Notes: a model not told the origin generated them from the sequence alone. A stretch of 36,583 nucleotides of DNA from Candidatus Levybacteria bacterium GW2011_GWA1_37_16 (GCA_943354875.1 CALRDJ010000006.1:1-36583), one strand, 5' to 3'. Shown: positions 1-8,403, counted from the stretch's first letter. Made by a program: numbers and translations.

Positions 1-55
1 AGATAAAAATGAAGAATATCTCTGAAACTTCTAACGACTACAGGTTACTGAGAAT

Positions 56-2914
56 TTACTGCAGGACTAAGTCAAACCACCTAATAATATCCGCATCAGT
101 TACCACACCATCGCCATTTAAATCACACTGCACAGAAGTAATAACCCTATTTTTTTCCTTATTACACATAAATATATCCTTCAAGTCTACTACTCCATTT
201 CTATCTATGTCTCCTCGAGCAGAAGCAGCAGAGGTTGGAATAGGAGTATTCGTCGGCTGCACTCCCGATGACCCACCACAGCTAGTCGAGCATGCCCCTG
301 ATTTAATCCTAGCACAGTCACCTGCAGATGCATTCGAAACACCACCATTACACCATCCGTTAATAAGCTGGCCATCAGAACAGGAATTAAGCCCTGATGG
401 GAAAAGAGCTTTTATATCATTTACTCCACCTCTTTGGTTTTTTATACAGCTCACACAAGCATTTCCTGCATCTGGTGCCTGCTGTGCCATAGTACATGAG
501 GGACTTCCTCCACCCCCAGATTTAGCCTGTAATTGGAGACATCTACCTCCACCCTCAAACCCGTAACACCATGCGCTGGTATCTTTCAGGTTCGCAGGTA
601 GCGAATCGTTTTTCGGACAACTATTGTTCCCATTACAAGGATTTCCACACGAGATTGCTTTCCAGACATAGGAAGTATCTGTAACCGTAGTACTTGCACT
701 GGATGGAGTCGTTTGGCTCGGTGCTAAGTCACGACATGCATTACTAGATCCTCCATCACTAATTGTAATAGTTAGTGATTTACTACATTGCGTAGAGGTA
801 ATACCGCAATTATTGGTAGCACAGTTTTTCCATTCATGAGTCCATGCGTAAGCGCCTGATCTTGAAAAAGTACACGTAGCTGTGGTATTCCAAAAACCAC
901 CAGCATTATCGAAAGAGCAATTTGCTCCAGAAGGAGAGATGGAATCGTGCGGAAAGGTGGAGCCCTGTGACCCATTCACCGTCAAAGAAACAATACCACC
1001 TACAGCATTATTCTGAGAAGATACTGACATATTTACCGCATCTCTATTGCATGATGGCGCACCGTTGCCACCCGGTACAGGTGTTGAGGTTGCAATTGCC
1101 CCACCATTCCCTCCTCTTGATTGTAACTGCAAACATCTATTTCCAGTCGGAAAAGCATAACACCAAGCACTATTTCTTTTTAAATCTTCTGAAAGCGAAT
1201 CGTTCTTAGGACAATCCCCATTCGAGCCACACACTCTCCCTCCACAACTAGCCTTCCATGTATACCCACTCATAGGGGTTTCTGGATTATCTCGACACGT
1301 ATTTCCTCCTCCGCCGTCAGGTGTTGGTGTCGGTGTTGGTGTTGTACCACCACTAGTGGGACACGACACTTGCTGAGAGCAATCAGAAACATACCGACAT
1401 CCTCCAACTGGATTAAAACCACTTCCACCACTTCCAGAAAAACAAATGGCCTCTCCATCTCGATCCTGTGAATAACTACACGTTAAACGAGCACCACAAC
1501 TACCATCTCCTTCTCCTGGCGTGGGTGTTGGCGTTGGTACAACTGGTGTTGTAGGAGTGGGCACTTGGGTTGGTTCTGGCTCATCATTAACTCCGGCAAT
1601 TTGATTAATAGTATTGCTTAAAACTCGCTGAGAAACCAAATTAAAATATGGAATATCTATTGCGTGCATTATACTTGTCTCAGAGGATCTATAAAAATCG
1701 GGAATATTACATCCCCTTTTTAAATCGCTAGAAGAAATACCTCTCCAGTTTGGATGACTAATTAAGGCATTAGGATCTCCTGCGTAACAATTTGCAATAA
1801 CACCACTGGCATTACCTATAGTATTTGAATAGTTGTACTCATCATATAGGCCCATTGAGTGACCAAACTCATGAACAAAAACTTGCTCTTTTGTTCTCCC
1901 ATTTGTCGCTACAGAGACAACTCCACCAACTCCCCAAGCACCTCCCCCATACCCAGGATCATTAACAAGAACGACTATTTTGTCATATGCTGCCTGCCTG
2001 TTATTGGCTTCTTGAATAGATAGGCCTTGATTACATATCATTAGGCGCCCAAGCCCGTCTTGACCTCTTCCACATTGTAAGTCTGCCTCAGTTTCTATAC
2101 GAGCAAACCAAAACTGTGAAAAACGAGATTGAAAAGGCTCAAATGAAGATAAATGATGCCTCAGCGTCTCAATGTCATTGCGAAATTTACCATAATCACC
2201 ATTATATCTTTGACTAATAAAAAGAACCCTAACTTGTCTCCCTGACTGCGCCATAACATTTTTAGCAAGTACATTTATGAAACTCTCAGAGAGAGAATCT
2301 TTTTCTTCCAAAACTTCAAAATCAATATTATTATGTATTTGCTTTGCCTGTTTGATTTCGATAGAGATAAGAGGTTTTTTATTTGCTTCTATTATACGGA
2401 CATAGGCCGTTAAAGGATCATACTTAAAGTTAAAAGCTTGAGAAATCACTCCTATTGGATATTCGTGGCGCTGATCACTACCTTCCTCAGGAGGCGCCAT
2501 TAAAGGCGCTGATGGTTCTGTAAACCCAATCTGCTCGAGCACATTTCCCTTTGCATCAATGGTTTGAATATAATAATCTTTTTCTTCAACCACATATTTT
2601 GGTGTATATCCATCTAGTATGCGAAGCGATGAAAAATGAAATTGAGGAGTTGATGTACTATCATAAGAAAGACTAACTTCCAATATCTTACTCGGTGCTT
2701 CTATTTGTTTTTTTTCTATAAGTTCCTCAGCACTTTGCCAGACTAAATTTTCTCTTGTATCGACTATTTTTGATTGGGTATTTGATAAAAACCATATTAC
2801 ACTAGGAACAAGAATAATACACACTACTCCTAGAGCTAGCCAACGATTATTTTTTATTTGCAACAGCACATCTTTACCCATCTGCCTCAACCACAAAAAA
2901 TAGGACATATGCAT
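56..2914 (-). CDS. Secreted M64-like zinc metallopeptidase with Cys-rich repeats and C-terminal dockerin
   Basis: Probable cell-surface protease of 952 residues. One N-terminal membrane segment lies at about 24-44. A gluzincin-like zinc motif HEFGHSMGLYDEY sits near residue 348, in the H-E-x-x-H-x-x-G-x-x-x-D-E pattern of peptidase family M64 (IgA-peptidase type). Pro/Thr-rich linkers follow. Two copies of a Cys-rich module (about 538-598 and 726-795) share the words CPKNDSL, AWCY and RCLQLQ, and an Ig-like Cys-containing stretch separates them. The last 55 residues form a dockerin type I-like pair of calcium loops (DIDRNGVVDLKD and DLNGDGVVTDAD). The first ATG fits a promoter whose -10 box ends 6 nt upstream; a second ATG two codons later is possible. 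It follows dnaJ but has its own promoter. The fold is confidently a metalloprotease; its substrate is unknown. Confidence 0.85.
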   Translation of the reverse strand: MHMSYFLWLRQMGKDVLLQIKNNRWLALGVVCIILVPSVIWFLSNTQSKIVDTRENLVWQSAEELIEKKQIEAPSKILEVSLSYDSTSTPQFHFSSLRILDGYTPKYVVEEKDYYIQTIDAKGNVLEQIGFTEPSAPLMAPPEEGSDQRHEYPIGVISQAFNFKYDPLTAYVRIIEANKKPLISIEIKQAKQIHNNIDFEVLEEKDSLSESFINVLAKNVMAQSGRQVRVLFISQRYNGDYGKFRNDIETLRHHLSSFEPFQSRFSQFWFARIETEADLQCGRGQDGLGRLMICNQGLSIQEANNRQAAYDKIVVLVNDPGYGGGAWGVGGVVSVATNGRTKEQVFVHEFGHSMGLYDEYNYSNTIGNASGVIANCYAGDPNALISHPNWRGISSSDLKRGCNIPDFYRSSETSIMHAIDIPYFNLVSQRVLSNTINQIAGVNDEPEPTQVPTPTTPVVPTPTPTPGEGDGSCGARLTCSYSQDRDGEAICFSGSGGSGFNPVGGCRYVSDCSQQVSCPTSGGTTPTPTPTPDGGGGNTCRDNPETPMSGYTWKASCGGRVCGSNGDCPKNDSLSEDLKRNSAWCYAFPTGNRCLQLQSRGGNGGAIATSTPVPGGNGAPSCNRDAVNMSVSSQNNAVGGIVSLTVNGSQGSTFPHDSISPSGANCSFDNAGGFWNTTATCTFSRSGAYAWTHEWKNCATNNCGITSTQCSKSLTITISDGGSSNACRDLAPSQTTPSSASTTVTDTSYVWKAISCGNPCNGNNSCPKNDSLPANLKDTSAWCYGFEGGGRCLQLQAKSGGGGSPSCTMAQQAPDAGNACVSCIKNQRGGVNDIKALFPSGLNSCSDGQLINGWCNGGVSNASAGDCARIKSGACSTSCGGSSGVQPTNTPIPTSAASARGDIDRNGVVDLKDIFMCNKEKNRVITSVQCDLNGDGVVTDADIIRWFDLVLQ

Positions 2915-2924
2915 ACAGCATATG
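2906..2924. repeat. Perfect 7-bp inverted repeat over the protease start codon
   Basis: CATATGC (2906-2912) and GCATATG (2918-2924) are perfect inverted copies around the 5-nt spacer ATACA. The repeat covers both candidate ATG codons of the metallopeptidase and overlaps its -10 box. It could be an operator or a hairpin at the extreme 5' end of the mRNA; which of these is not known. Confidence 0.6.
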
Positions 2925-2945
2925 ATATGAGGAAAAAGATTACAA
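2917..2945 (-). promoter_or_regulatory. Promoter of the dockerin metallopeptidase gene
   Basis: On the minus strand: -35 TTGTAA (2940-2945), a 17-nt spacer, -10 TATGCT (2917-2922), then 6 nt to the ATG at 2914. Transcription would begin at or next to the start codon, giving a leaderless mRNA. No Shine-Dalgarno sequence is present. Confidence 0.55.
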
Positions 2946-2951
2946 GATTAG

Positions 2952-3845
2952 CTAAAACCAGCTTTTTTTCGATTTAGAAGAATCAAACTCTTCTAAGAGT
3001 TTTTTCTGTGCGACGGTCAGGCTTTTCGGAATTACGACTTTAAATTTTACATAATGATTTCCTTTTCCGCCTCCTCGCAGGGAGACTATTCCTTTTCCCT
3101 GAAGTCGAAATACGGTTTCTGGCTGAGTACCTGCTGGCACTTTCAGCTTTACTACTCCGTCCACTGTTTTTACATCGATCGTATCACCCAATGCTGCGAG
3201 CGTAAATGGAATTTCTATTTCAGAGATTACATCTGCGCCCTCTCTTTTGAACGTTTTATGCGGCGCTACACTCAGCACCACGTCATATTCTTTAAATCGT
3301 ATTCGGGCACCATCATCTACTCCTGCCGGAATTTTTATCGTCTGAGATTTCTCATCGATAGTCACTTTCTTCTCAGCACCCTTCACTGCGTCCATAAAAT
3401 CGATGGTGAGCGAATATACGGGACGTCTTTGTGCGCGAGCACCCCCAAATGGATTACCAGCTCCGCCACCAAAAAACTGCTCGAAAATATCAAACGGGTC
3501 AGAAGATCCGCCAAAGTCTCCACCATTTGAAGTACTATAACTATAAGAGAATGGCCCCTGTTGTCCACCAAATCCACCAGAGAATGGATTTCCGCCTCCA
3601 AATCCCTGCCCAGCTCCGCTGGACTCAAACCCTGCATGGCCTACCTGATCATACGTCTGACGTTTTTGGGTGTCCGACAATACTTCATATGCTTTCGTCA
3701 CTTCCTTAAATTTATCTGAGGCATCCTTCGCTTTATTTCGATCAGGATGATACTGAAGCGCTAATTTCCGATACGCCTTCTTTATCTCGTCTGCAGACGC
3801 AGTTTTCCCAACTCCGAGTAATGAATAGTAATCTTTACTTGCCAT
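2952..3845 (-). CDS. dnaJ: DnaJ/CbpA-type co-chaperone without zinc finger
   Basis: Hsp40 that stimulates DnaK ATPase activity and delivers substrates to it. The 297 residues comprise a J domain (about 5-68) with HPD at 33-35, a Gly/Phe-rich linker (about 75-130), and then the two C-terminal beta domains ending near residue 297. The CxxCxGxG zinc repeats of class I DnaJ are absent, so this is a class II (CbpA/DjlB-like) protein even though it sits in the dnaK operon. The start overlaps the end of the PHP gene by 11 nt. A Shine-Dalgarno AAGGA stands just upstream (minus-strand GGAGAAGGAAGAACAT before ATG), supporting this start. It is expected to be co-regulated through HrcA. Confidence 0.93.
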   Translation of the reverse strand: MASKDYYSLLGVGKTASADEIKKAYRKLALQYHPDRNKAKDASDKFKEVTKAYEVLSDTQKRQTYDQVGHAGFESSGAGQGFGGGNPFSGGFGGQQGPFSYSYSTSNGGDFGGSSDPFDIFEQFFGGGAGNPFGGARAQRRPVYSLTIDFMDAVKGAEKKVTIDEKSQTIKIPAGVDDGARIRFKEYDVVLSVAPHKTFKREGADVISEIEIPFTLAALGDTIDVKTVDGVVKLKVPAGTQPETVFRLQGKGIVSLRGGGKGNHYVKFKVVIPKSLTVAQKKLLEEFDSSKSKKSWF

Positions 3846-4653
3846 ATGTTCTTCCTTCTCCTATTTCCCACACAGCTCGCTCCATAGCGCCTTTAGCAAA
3901 GGCTCCCAGGAACTTATGTCCATTTGTTATTTTAATCGCTGACTTATCATTAAACAATGAGAAGAAAACTCGCCTCAGTCGAACAACCGGTGAAACCGAA
4001 GCTTCAGGATTTTTTCCCTCAGGCTCTATTACACGAGTAGTCCTCGCAGCGATCGCACTAAAAAAATCTTTTTCGGGATCATCAGTTTCTCGAGGAAATA
4101 CAGTCGTAAATGATCTGCCGATATTTCCCAGATGATCATCACTACTACCGGTTACTGCTGCGCCAATTTCACTCGCTATCGCTCCTGCTTTTCTTAGATT
4201 TCTCGCTGATAACATCGGATGTCCAGCCTCGATAAAATCGATATGCATACCCTTATCTGTTATTCTTCGAGCCTCCTGCACCGAAGCCGAACCAGGAGGA
4301 AGAAAAAATCCGAGGTGGGCCAGTCCGACTACAAGCCCCTCCCCATTTGCCTGCTTCACTACTTCAGTCATAGGAGTGGCTATCTTAAACTCTACCGGTT
4401 TTATTCCTGTGGGTGCGTATACCAATACATGACCTTCTCGGGAAGATACCTCAACCCCTCGAAGATATGACGTGTCATCAGATGGTGTGTGCTCCTGCGC
4501 CCACACGTCGTGATCAGTCCTCCCATATAGACCAAGACGAGCATTTTTAGCCAGAATAGCCTGCTCTTCCCACGTTTTTATCCCGTCACTTCTGACAGAA
4601 TGCGTGTGAGGATCTGCTCTCCACATTCTTTTTTCTGCTATATCTCCTGCCAT
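3835..4653 (-). CDS. PHP-domain metal-dependent phosphoesterase
   Basis: A 272-residue PHP (polymerase and histidinol phosphatase) family protein. Metal ligands typical of the fold are visible: HTH at 16-18, TDHD near 46-49, the Glu in GVEVSS, the His in GLAHLGF, the His in EAGH, and SSDDH. The family hydrolyses phosphoesters such as nucleotides or 5'-phosphates; the substrate here is unknown. An upstream in-frame ATG at 4707 exists, but the start at 4653 is preferred because a perfect Shine-Dalgarno site AGGAGG lies 7-8 nt before it and the PHP domain begins right after. The gene lies between dnaK and dnaJ and overlaps dnaJ by 11 nt, so it is translated with the heat-shock genes. About 60 C-terminal residues extend past the recognisable domain. 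Confidence 0.85.
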   Translation of the reverse strand: MAGDIAEKRMWRADPHTHSVRSDGIKTWEEQAILAKNARLGLYGRTDHDVWAQEHTPSDDTSYLRGVEVSSREGHVLVYAPTGIKPVEFKIATPMTEVVKQANGEGLVVGLAHLGFFLPPGSASVQEARRITDKGMHIDFIEAGHPMLSARNLRKAGAIASEIGAAVTGSSDDHLGNIGRSFTTVFPRETDDPEKDFFSAIAARTTRVIEPEGKNPEASVSPVVRLRRVFFSLFNDKSAIKITNGHKFLGAFAKGAMERAVWEIGEGRTYGK

Positions 4654-4656
4654 AAT

Positions 4657-4666
4657 TTCCTCCTGT
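4657..4666 (-). promoter_or_regulatory. Strong Shine-Dalgarno site that sets the PHP gene start
   Basis: The minus-strand sequence CAGGAGGAA lies just before the ATG at 4653. It is the strongest ribosome binding site in the window and decides against the longer reading frame starting at 4707. Confidence 0.8.
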
Positions 4667-4672
4667 TTTACC

Positions 4673-4694
4673 AAAAAGCCTCGCTCCGCGAGGC
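4673..4694 (-). terminator. Intrinsic terminator-like hairpin between dnaK and the PHP gene
   Basis: On the minus strand GCCTCGC, loop GGA, GCGAGGC, then five T residues: a perfect 7-bp GC-rich stem followed by a U tract. It lies after the dnaK stop and before the PHP Shine-Dalgarno site, so it would terminate part of the transcripts, or stabilise the 3' end of the dnaK part, and lower expression of PHP and dnaJ relative to dnaK. Confidence 0.75.
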
Positions 4695-4727
4695 AATGTC
4701 TACACACTACTCCCTATATGCTACCCC

Positions 4728-6644
4728 CTACTCAACCACTTCGCCTTCTTGCGCTTTATTTTCTTTTTTCTCTTCTGCTCCTTCTGATTCCTTTGTCTCC
4801 CCTGTCTCCTGTGGATCTTCTGGGTCAGCCACGTTTGACGCGGTAGCTTCCTGGTTCTTACTCATCGCTTCTCCAATTTTTTGTAAAGACTCTGATAATT
4901 CTTTCGTTTTTGTCTCTAATTCTTCCTTAGTGCCAGTATCTAAGATGTCTTTCAGGGCTGAAATCTTCTCTTCTATTTCTTTTTTTAAATCCTCTGCCAC
5001 TTTATCCCCTGCGTCTTTTAGCGCTTTTTCTGATGTGAAAATAAGAGAGTCTGCTTGATTTCGAGCTTCTACTCCTGCTTTCTTTTCTTCGTCTTCCTTC
5101 GCGTGCTCCTCCGCTTCTTTCGTCATCTTCTCGACTTCTTCTTTTGAAAGACCGGTCGATCCGGTAATCGTAATTTTCTGTTCTTTTCCGCTCGCTTTAT
5201 CCTTCGCACTGACATGGAGAATTCCACTCGCATCGATATCGAACGTTACTTCTACCTGAGGCATTCCTCGTGGAGCTGGAGGAATACCATCGAGCGCAAA
5301 ACGACCAAGAGATTTATTATCTGAAGCCATGGGTCGCTCTCCTTGGAGTACGTTAATTTCCACCTGTGTTTGATTATCTGCAGCAGTTGAAAACACTTGA
5401 GACTTAGAAGTCGGAATGGTCGAATTTCTCGGAATAAGTGGGGTCGATACGGAGCCGAGTGTTTCGAGTCCCAGTGTCAACGGCGTAACATCGAGGAGCA
5501 ATACATCTTTCACTTCTCCACCGAGAACCCCTCCCTGCACAGCTGCACCGATAGCCACCACTTCGTCTGGATTGACTGACTTATTTGGCTCTTTACCAAA
5601 GAACTTCGTAACCGTTTCGACAATCTTAGGCATTCTCGTCATGCCACCGACGAGTACTACTTCATCTATCTCAGATGCTTTCATCTTCGCATCATCCAGA
5701 GCTTGCTGAACTGGCTTAATCGTTTTCTGGACCAGATCATCAACCAACTGCTCTAGTTTTGCTCGGGTCAACGCTACAGTCAAGTGCAATGGACCGTCTT
5801 TTCCTTGGGTTATAAACGGCTGATTTATCTGCGCCTCTTGTGACGTAGAAAGTTCAATCTTAGCTTTTTCTGCAGATTCCTTTAATCTCTGAAGCGCCTG
5901 AGAATCTTTTCGGAGATCTACGTTATTTTCTTTCTTAAATTCATCAGCTAAGAAGTTTATGATTACCTGGTCAAAATCATCACCACCGAGATGTGTGTCG
6001 CCATTTGTAGATTTTACTTCATATACACCCTCACCAAGCTCGAGAATGGAGATATCAAAGGTTCCTCCTCCGAGGTCATACACAGCAATTGTGTGAGCGT
6101 TTTTCTTATCAAGTCCATAAGCCAAAGCTGCTGCAGTCGGTTCATTTATAATACGGAGTACTTCGAGGCCCGCGATTTCTCCGGCCTGCATGGTAGCCTG
6201 ACGCTGTGAATCGTCAAAGTATGCAGGAACAGTGATAACCGCTTGGGTTATTTTCCCACCCAGATATGCTTCGGCATCTGCTTTTATTTTCTGCAGAATA
6301 GTTGCTGAAACTTCCTGAGGCGTATAGGTTTTTCCATCTACTTCGACCACTGCCATTCCATCACGACCAGATTTAACGGTATATGGCAAAAGCTTCATAT
6401 CGCGCTGCACAGAAGGATCAGTAAACTTTCGACCCATAAGGCGCTTCACCGAATAGATAGTCTCTTTCGACTTTAATACCATCTGACGCTTCGCCACATC
6501 ACCGACGACATGGGATTTCGGATCAACCACTGATGGTATTACGTTACGACCCTCTGCAGAATGGATTACCTTTGGTGCTCCACCCTCCATGACCGCTACC
6601 GCTGAATTTGTCGTTCCTAAATCTATTCCTATAATCTTAGCCAT
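4728..6644 (-). CDS. dnaK: Molecular chaperone DnaK (Hsp70)
   Basis: ATP-dependent cytosolic chaperone of 638 residues, the usual length. The nucleotide-binding domain opens with [18 protein letters not shown] and contains the second signature [15 protein letters not shown] and the third signature [13 protein letters not shown]. The substrate-binding beta domain follows (about 385-500), then the helical lid and an acidic Glu/Lys-rich tail. An AAAGGA Shine-Dalgarno site lies about 6 nt upstream of ATG. The gene order is hrcA-grpE-dnaK-PHP-dnaJ. Repression by HrcA through the CIRCE site in front of hrcA is expected. A hairpin terminator after the stop may uncouple it from the genes behind. Confidence 0.98.
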   Translation of the reverse strand: MAKIIGIDLGTTNSAVAVMEGGAPKVIHSAEGRNVIPSVVDPKSHVVGDVAKRQMVLKSKETIYSVKRLMGRKFTDPSVQRDMKLLPYTVKSGRDGMAVVEVDGKTYTPQEVSATILQKIKADAEAYLGGKITQAVITVPAYFDDSQRQATMQAGEIAGLEVLRIINEPTAAALAYGLDKKNAHTIAVYDLGGGTFDISILELGEGVYEVKSTNGDTHLGGDDFDQVIINFLADEFKKENNVDLRKDSQALQRLKESAEKAKIELSTSQEAQINQPFITQGKDGPLHLTVALTRAKLEQLVDDLVQKTIKPVQQALDDAKMKASEIDEVVLVGGMTRMPKIVETVTKFFGKEPNKSVNPDEVVAIGAAVQGGVLGGEVKDVLLLDVTPLTLGLETLGSVSTPLIPRNSTIPTSKSQVFSTAADNQTQVEINVLQGERPMASDNKSLGRFALDGIPPAPRGMPQVEVTFDIDASGILHVSAKDKASGKEQKITITGSTGLSKEEVEKMTKEAEEHAKEDEEKKAGVEARNQADSLIFTSEKALKDAGDKVAEDLKKEIEEKISALKDILDTGTKEELETKTKELSESLQKIGEAMSKNQEATASNVADPEDPQETGETKESEGAEEKKENKAQEGEVVE

Positions 6645-6649
6645 ATATT

Positions 6650-6721
6650 CCTTTCAGTTTAATTGAAAATTAAAAATGCAAAATTTAAAATAATGGTACT
6701 TTTATTTTACACTTTTCACTT
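6650..6721. repeat. AT-rich low-complexity spacer between grpE and dnaK
   Basis: About 70 nt built from short degenerate words (AATTGAAAATTAAAAATG, TTTACACTTTTCACTTTTAAC). It resembles the AT micro-repeat at 8509-8548. No promoter or hairpin stands out apart from the dnaK Shine-Dalgarno site at its dnaK end. Confidence 0.5.
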
Positions 6722-7240
6722 TTAACTTTGAACTTTCTTTCCAACTATTACCCCTGCTGGTCTTAGTATTTTATCATATAACATAAACCCTGCGCGCGTC
6801 TCCTGCAGCACCTTATCATTTTCTCCCTCTTCTGCGCTCACGACCTCCATAAGACTTGGATCAAAAGATTTGTTTTTCGTATCAATCCGTATAACCCCTT
6901 CCGCCTTCAACGTGTCTAAGAATTGACTTATAGAAAGCTTCAATCCCTGATCATCGACATGACGCGCTGCCATCATGAGCGTATCAAGCACTGGAAGAAG
7001 CTGGAGCAAGAGTTGCTTATTCGCTGAAAGTATTATCTCTCGACGCTCTCCTGCTATACGCTTTTCCAAGTTTTGATAATCTGCCAATGTGCGTCTTATC
7101 TGGTCCTGTAACGCTTTTGCCTCCTCGCCACATTTACAATTTTCGCATATACAAGAATCGTCCTGCTTTACCTGCTTACCATCAGGCATGGCTTCTTCTG
7201 TTTTGGTATCTTTTTCATCAGTATCGTTTTTATGTGTCAT
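6722..7240 (-). CDS. grpE: GrpE nucleotide exchange factor
   Basis: Releases ADP from DnaK. The 172 residues comprise a charged N-terminal tail, a long helix (about 40-100, with a stretch beginning RRTLADYQNLEKRI that is typical of the family) and a C-terminal beta domain ending in PAGVIVGKK. The tail holds an unusual cysteine cluster, CICENCKC (about residues 31-38), which could bind a metal or respond to redox state. It lies in the heat-shock operon between hrcA and dnaK. There is no clear Shine-Dalgarno sequence; an 11-bp hairpin lies just upstream of the start. Confidence 0.93.
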   Translation of the reverse strand: MTHKNDTDEKDTKTEEAMPDGKQVKQDDSCICENCKCGEEAKALQDQIRRTLADYQNLEKRIAGERREIILSANKQLLLQLLPVLDTLMMAARHVDDQGLKLSISQFLDTLKAEGVIRIDTKNKSFDPSLMEVVSAEEGENDKVLQETRAGFMLYDKILRPAGVIVGKKVQS

Positions 7241-7249
7241 GTTTTTATT

Positions 7250-7279
7250 TAGAAGCTAGCATCTAGTTGCTAGCTTCTA
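7250..7279. repeat. 11-bp perfect inverted repeat between hrcA and grpE
   Basis: TAGAAGCTAGC (7250-7260), an 8-nt loop, and GCTAGCTTCTA (7269-7279). It would form a strong hairpin in the operon mRNA directly in front of grpE. There is no T tract on the minus strand, so it is more likely a processing or stabilising element, or an intergenic micro-repeat, than a terminator. Confidence 0.7.
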
Positions 7280-7282
7280 GGT

Positions 7283-8014
7283 TTACCAACCTTTTGCTAT
7301 TTCCTCGATAAGCCCTCCGAAGTATCGAACAGTCGGCACTACATTAGTGTAATTCAAACGTACCGGTCCGATAACTCCGATTTGCCCACCACTATGAAGT
7401 GGCGTTTTATAATTCGTAAATACAAATCCATATTCATGAGATAACTTCGGACCGAAATCTTCACCGAGCATGATATGAATATCCTCTTCTCCTACAGACT
7501 GGGCGAAAATCTCACGAAAGAGATCAAATTCGTCTACCAAGCCAAGTAAATTTTTCGTGATATCGATATCATAAAATTCCGGCATATCGAGGATATTTGC
7601 ATATCCTGAGCAGTATATATCTCCCTCGTCAGTGGTGATGACTGCCATGGCTTTTGTTTTTTCTGCTAATCTTTTCGTCACTTCCTTCAAAAACCTCTGA
7701 TCTCTTTCGCGGTAATCCCAGAGTTTTTCTTTTACGGCTACTTCTTCTGCCACAGACAGCTCTTTTTCTTTCATCAGCTGGGTTACATAAAATTTCATAC
7801 CAAGTGGGGTAGGAATACGTCCGGCTGAAGTGTGAGGCTTCTGGAGATAACCCAGCTCTGTGAGACGAACCATTTCATTTCTGATGGTAGCTGGAGATGC
7901 TGAGACACTGTGCTTTTTTTCAAGGGTTTCTGAACCGACTGGATTTGCGGTTTCGATATATTCCTCTATAAGAGATTTGAGGATGTCTATTTGTCGTTGC
8001 GTTAAGTCATGCAT
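7283..8014 (-). CDS. hrcA: Heat-inducible transcription repressor HrcA (short form)
   Basis: Represses heat-shock operons by binding CIRCE and is kept active by GroEL. The N-terminal winged helix is clear (LTQRQIDILKSLIEEYIETANPVGSETLEK and the ASPATIRNEMVRLTELGYL helices, residues about 3-60), followed by HTSAGRIPT, the family hallmark. The C-terminal GAF-like domain ends with GQIGVIGPVRLNY, also typical. At 243 residues it is roughly 100 shorter than usual HrcA, mainly in the middle dimerisation region. It is first gene of the operon. The start at 8014 lies behind a consensus promoter with CIRCE (8030-8056), about 17 nt after the predicted transcription start; no Shine-Dalgarno is seen. Confidence 0.95.
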   Translation of the reverse strand: MHDLTQRQIDILKSLIEEYIETANPVGSETLEKKHSVSASPATIRNEMVRLTELGYLQKPHTSAGRIPTPLGMKFYVTQLMKEKELSVAEEVAVKEKLWDYRERDQRFLKEVTKRLAEKTKAMAVITTDEGDIYCSGYANILDMPEFYDIDITKNLLGLVDEFDLFREIFAQSVGEEDIHIMLGEDFGPKLSHEYGFVFTNYKTPLHSGGQIGVIGPVRLNYTNVVPTVRYFGGLIEEIAKGW

Positions 8015-8029
8015 ACGCTAAAACTGTTA

Positions 8030-8056
8030 TTAGCACTAATATAGCACGATTGCTAA
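8030..8056. promoter_or_regulatory. CIRCE operator (HrcA binding site)
   Basis: TTAGCACTA (8030-8038), 9-nt spacer, GATTGCTAA (8048-8056). The consensus is TTAGCACTC-N9-GAGTGCTAA; 16 of 18 arm bases match and the spacer is exactly 9. It covers the -10 box and the transcription start of hrcA, so the repressor would block initiation. Confidence 0.93.
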
Positions 8057-8066
8057 TTCTTGTCAA
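8038..8066 (-). promoter_or_regulatory. hrcA operon promoter
   Basis: On the minus strand: -35 TTGACA (8061-8066), 17-nt spacer, -10 TATATT (8038-8043). This is a near-consensus housekeeping sigma promoter, overlapped by CIRCE. The transcript would start about 17 nt before hrcA. Confidence 0.9.
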
Positions 8067-8125
8067 GAGAGAAAATCACTTTCATTATAATCTAAGAGGA
8101 AAAATAGAGCTTTTTAATGAAGAAC

Positions 8126-8365
8126 TTAGTGGACAAATACAACTGTACCATCGCTACCAGCGCTCTTACGCCCTGCTAATGTGACTTGCTCACCCTCTCG
8201 CAAAGCATTTCCAGCTGACACTGCTTTTACTCCTAAAAACCTCGCTCTTATATCTTCTGCTCCTACTTGCACTACGACGTCTCTGCTAATCGTATGTCTT
8301 CCTCTGACACCTACTCCTATTTCGACTACGCGTCCTCCAAAACTTGGTCGGTGTAATTCTGTCAT
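8126..8365 (-). CDS. Small beta-rich protein of unknown function
   Basis: A 79-residue protein I do not recognise by family. It has short hydrophobic beta-like strands (RVVEIGVGV, DVVVQVGA, EQVTLAG, GTVVFVH) with many Gly, Arg and Val, no membrane segment and no Cys; an OB- or SH3-like barrel is a guess. It reads in the same direction as hrcA and ends about 60 nt before the hrcA promoter. The ATG is preceded, 8 nt away, by a good -10 box and a -35 at 17 nt spacing, which supports a real gene with a leaderless message. It is transcribed divergently from the small membrane protein at 8419. Confidence 0.6.
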   Translation of the reverse strand: MTELHRPSFGGRVVEIGVGVRGRHTISRDVVVQVGAEDIRARFLGVKAVSAGNALREGEQVTLAGRKSAGSDGTVVFVH

Positions 8366-8373
8366 ATTAAATA

Positions 8374-8402
8374 TGTATAATACTATTTATACCGTTTTGC
8401 AA
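8374..8402 (-). promoter_or_regulatory. Promoter of the 79-residue protein gene
   Basis: -35 TTGCAA (8397-8402), 17-nt spacer, -10 TATACA (8374-8379), 8 nt to ATG. It overlaps the opposing promoter of the gene starting at 8419. Confidence 0.5.
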
Positions 8403-8403
8403 G

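Noticed and set aside
9-566. 185-residue open frame on the plus strand at the left edge
   Set aside because: It lies fully inside the antisense of the dockerin/Cys-rich part of the metallopeptidase, whose domains are clear; it has no promoter or recognisable domain.
1317-1560. Short tandem repeats (GGTGTTGGTGT type) as CRISPR or VNTR arrays
   Set aside because: They are only the codons of Pro/Thr linkers in the protease gene; there are no regularly spaced unique spacers anywhere in the window.
4654-4707. Longer N-terminus for the PHP phosphoesterase (start at 4707)
   Set aside because: It would translate across the terminator hairpin and the Shine-Dalgarno site; the shorter start fits the domain and the ribosome site.
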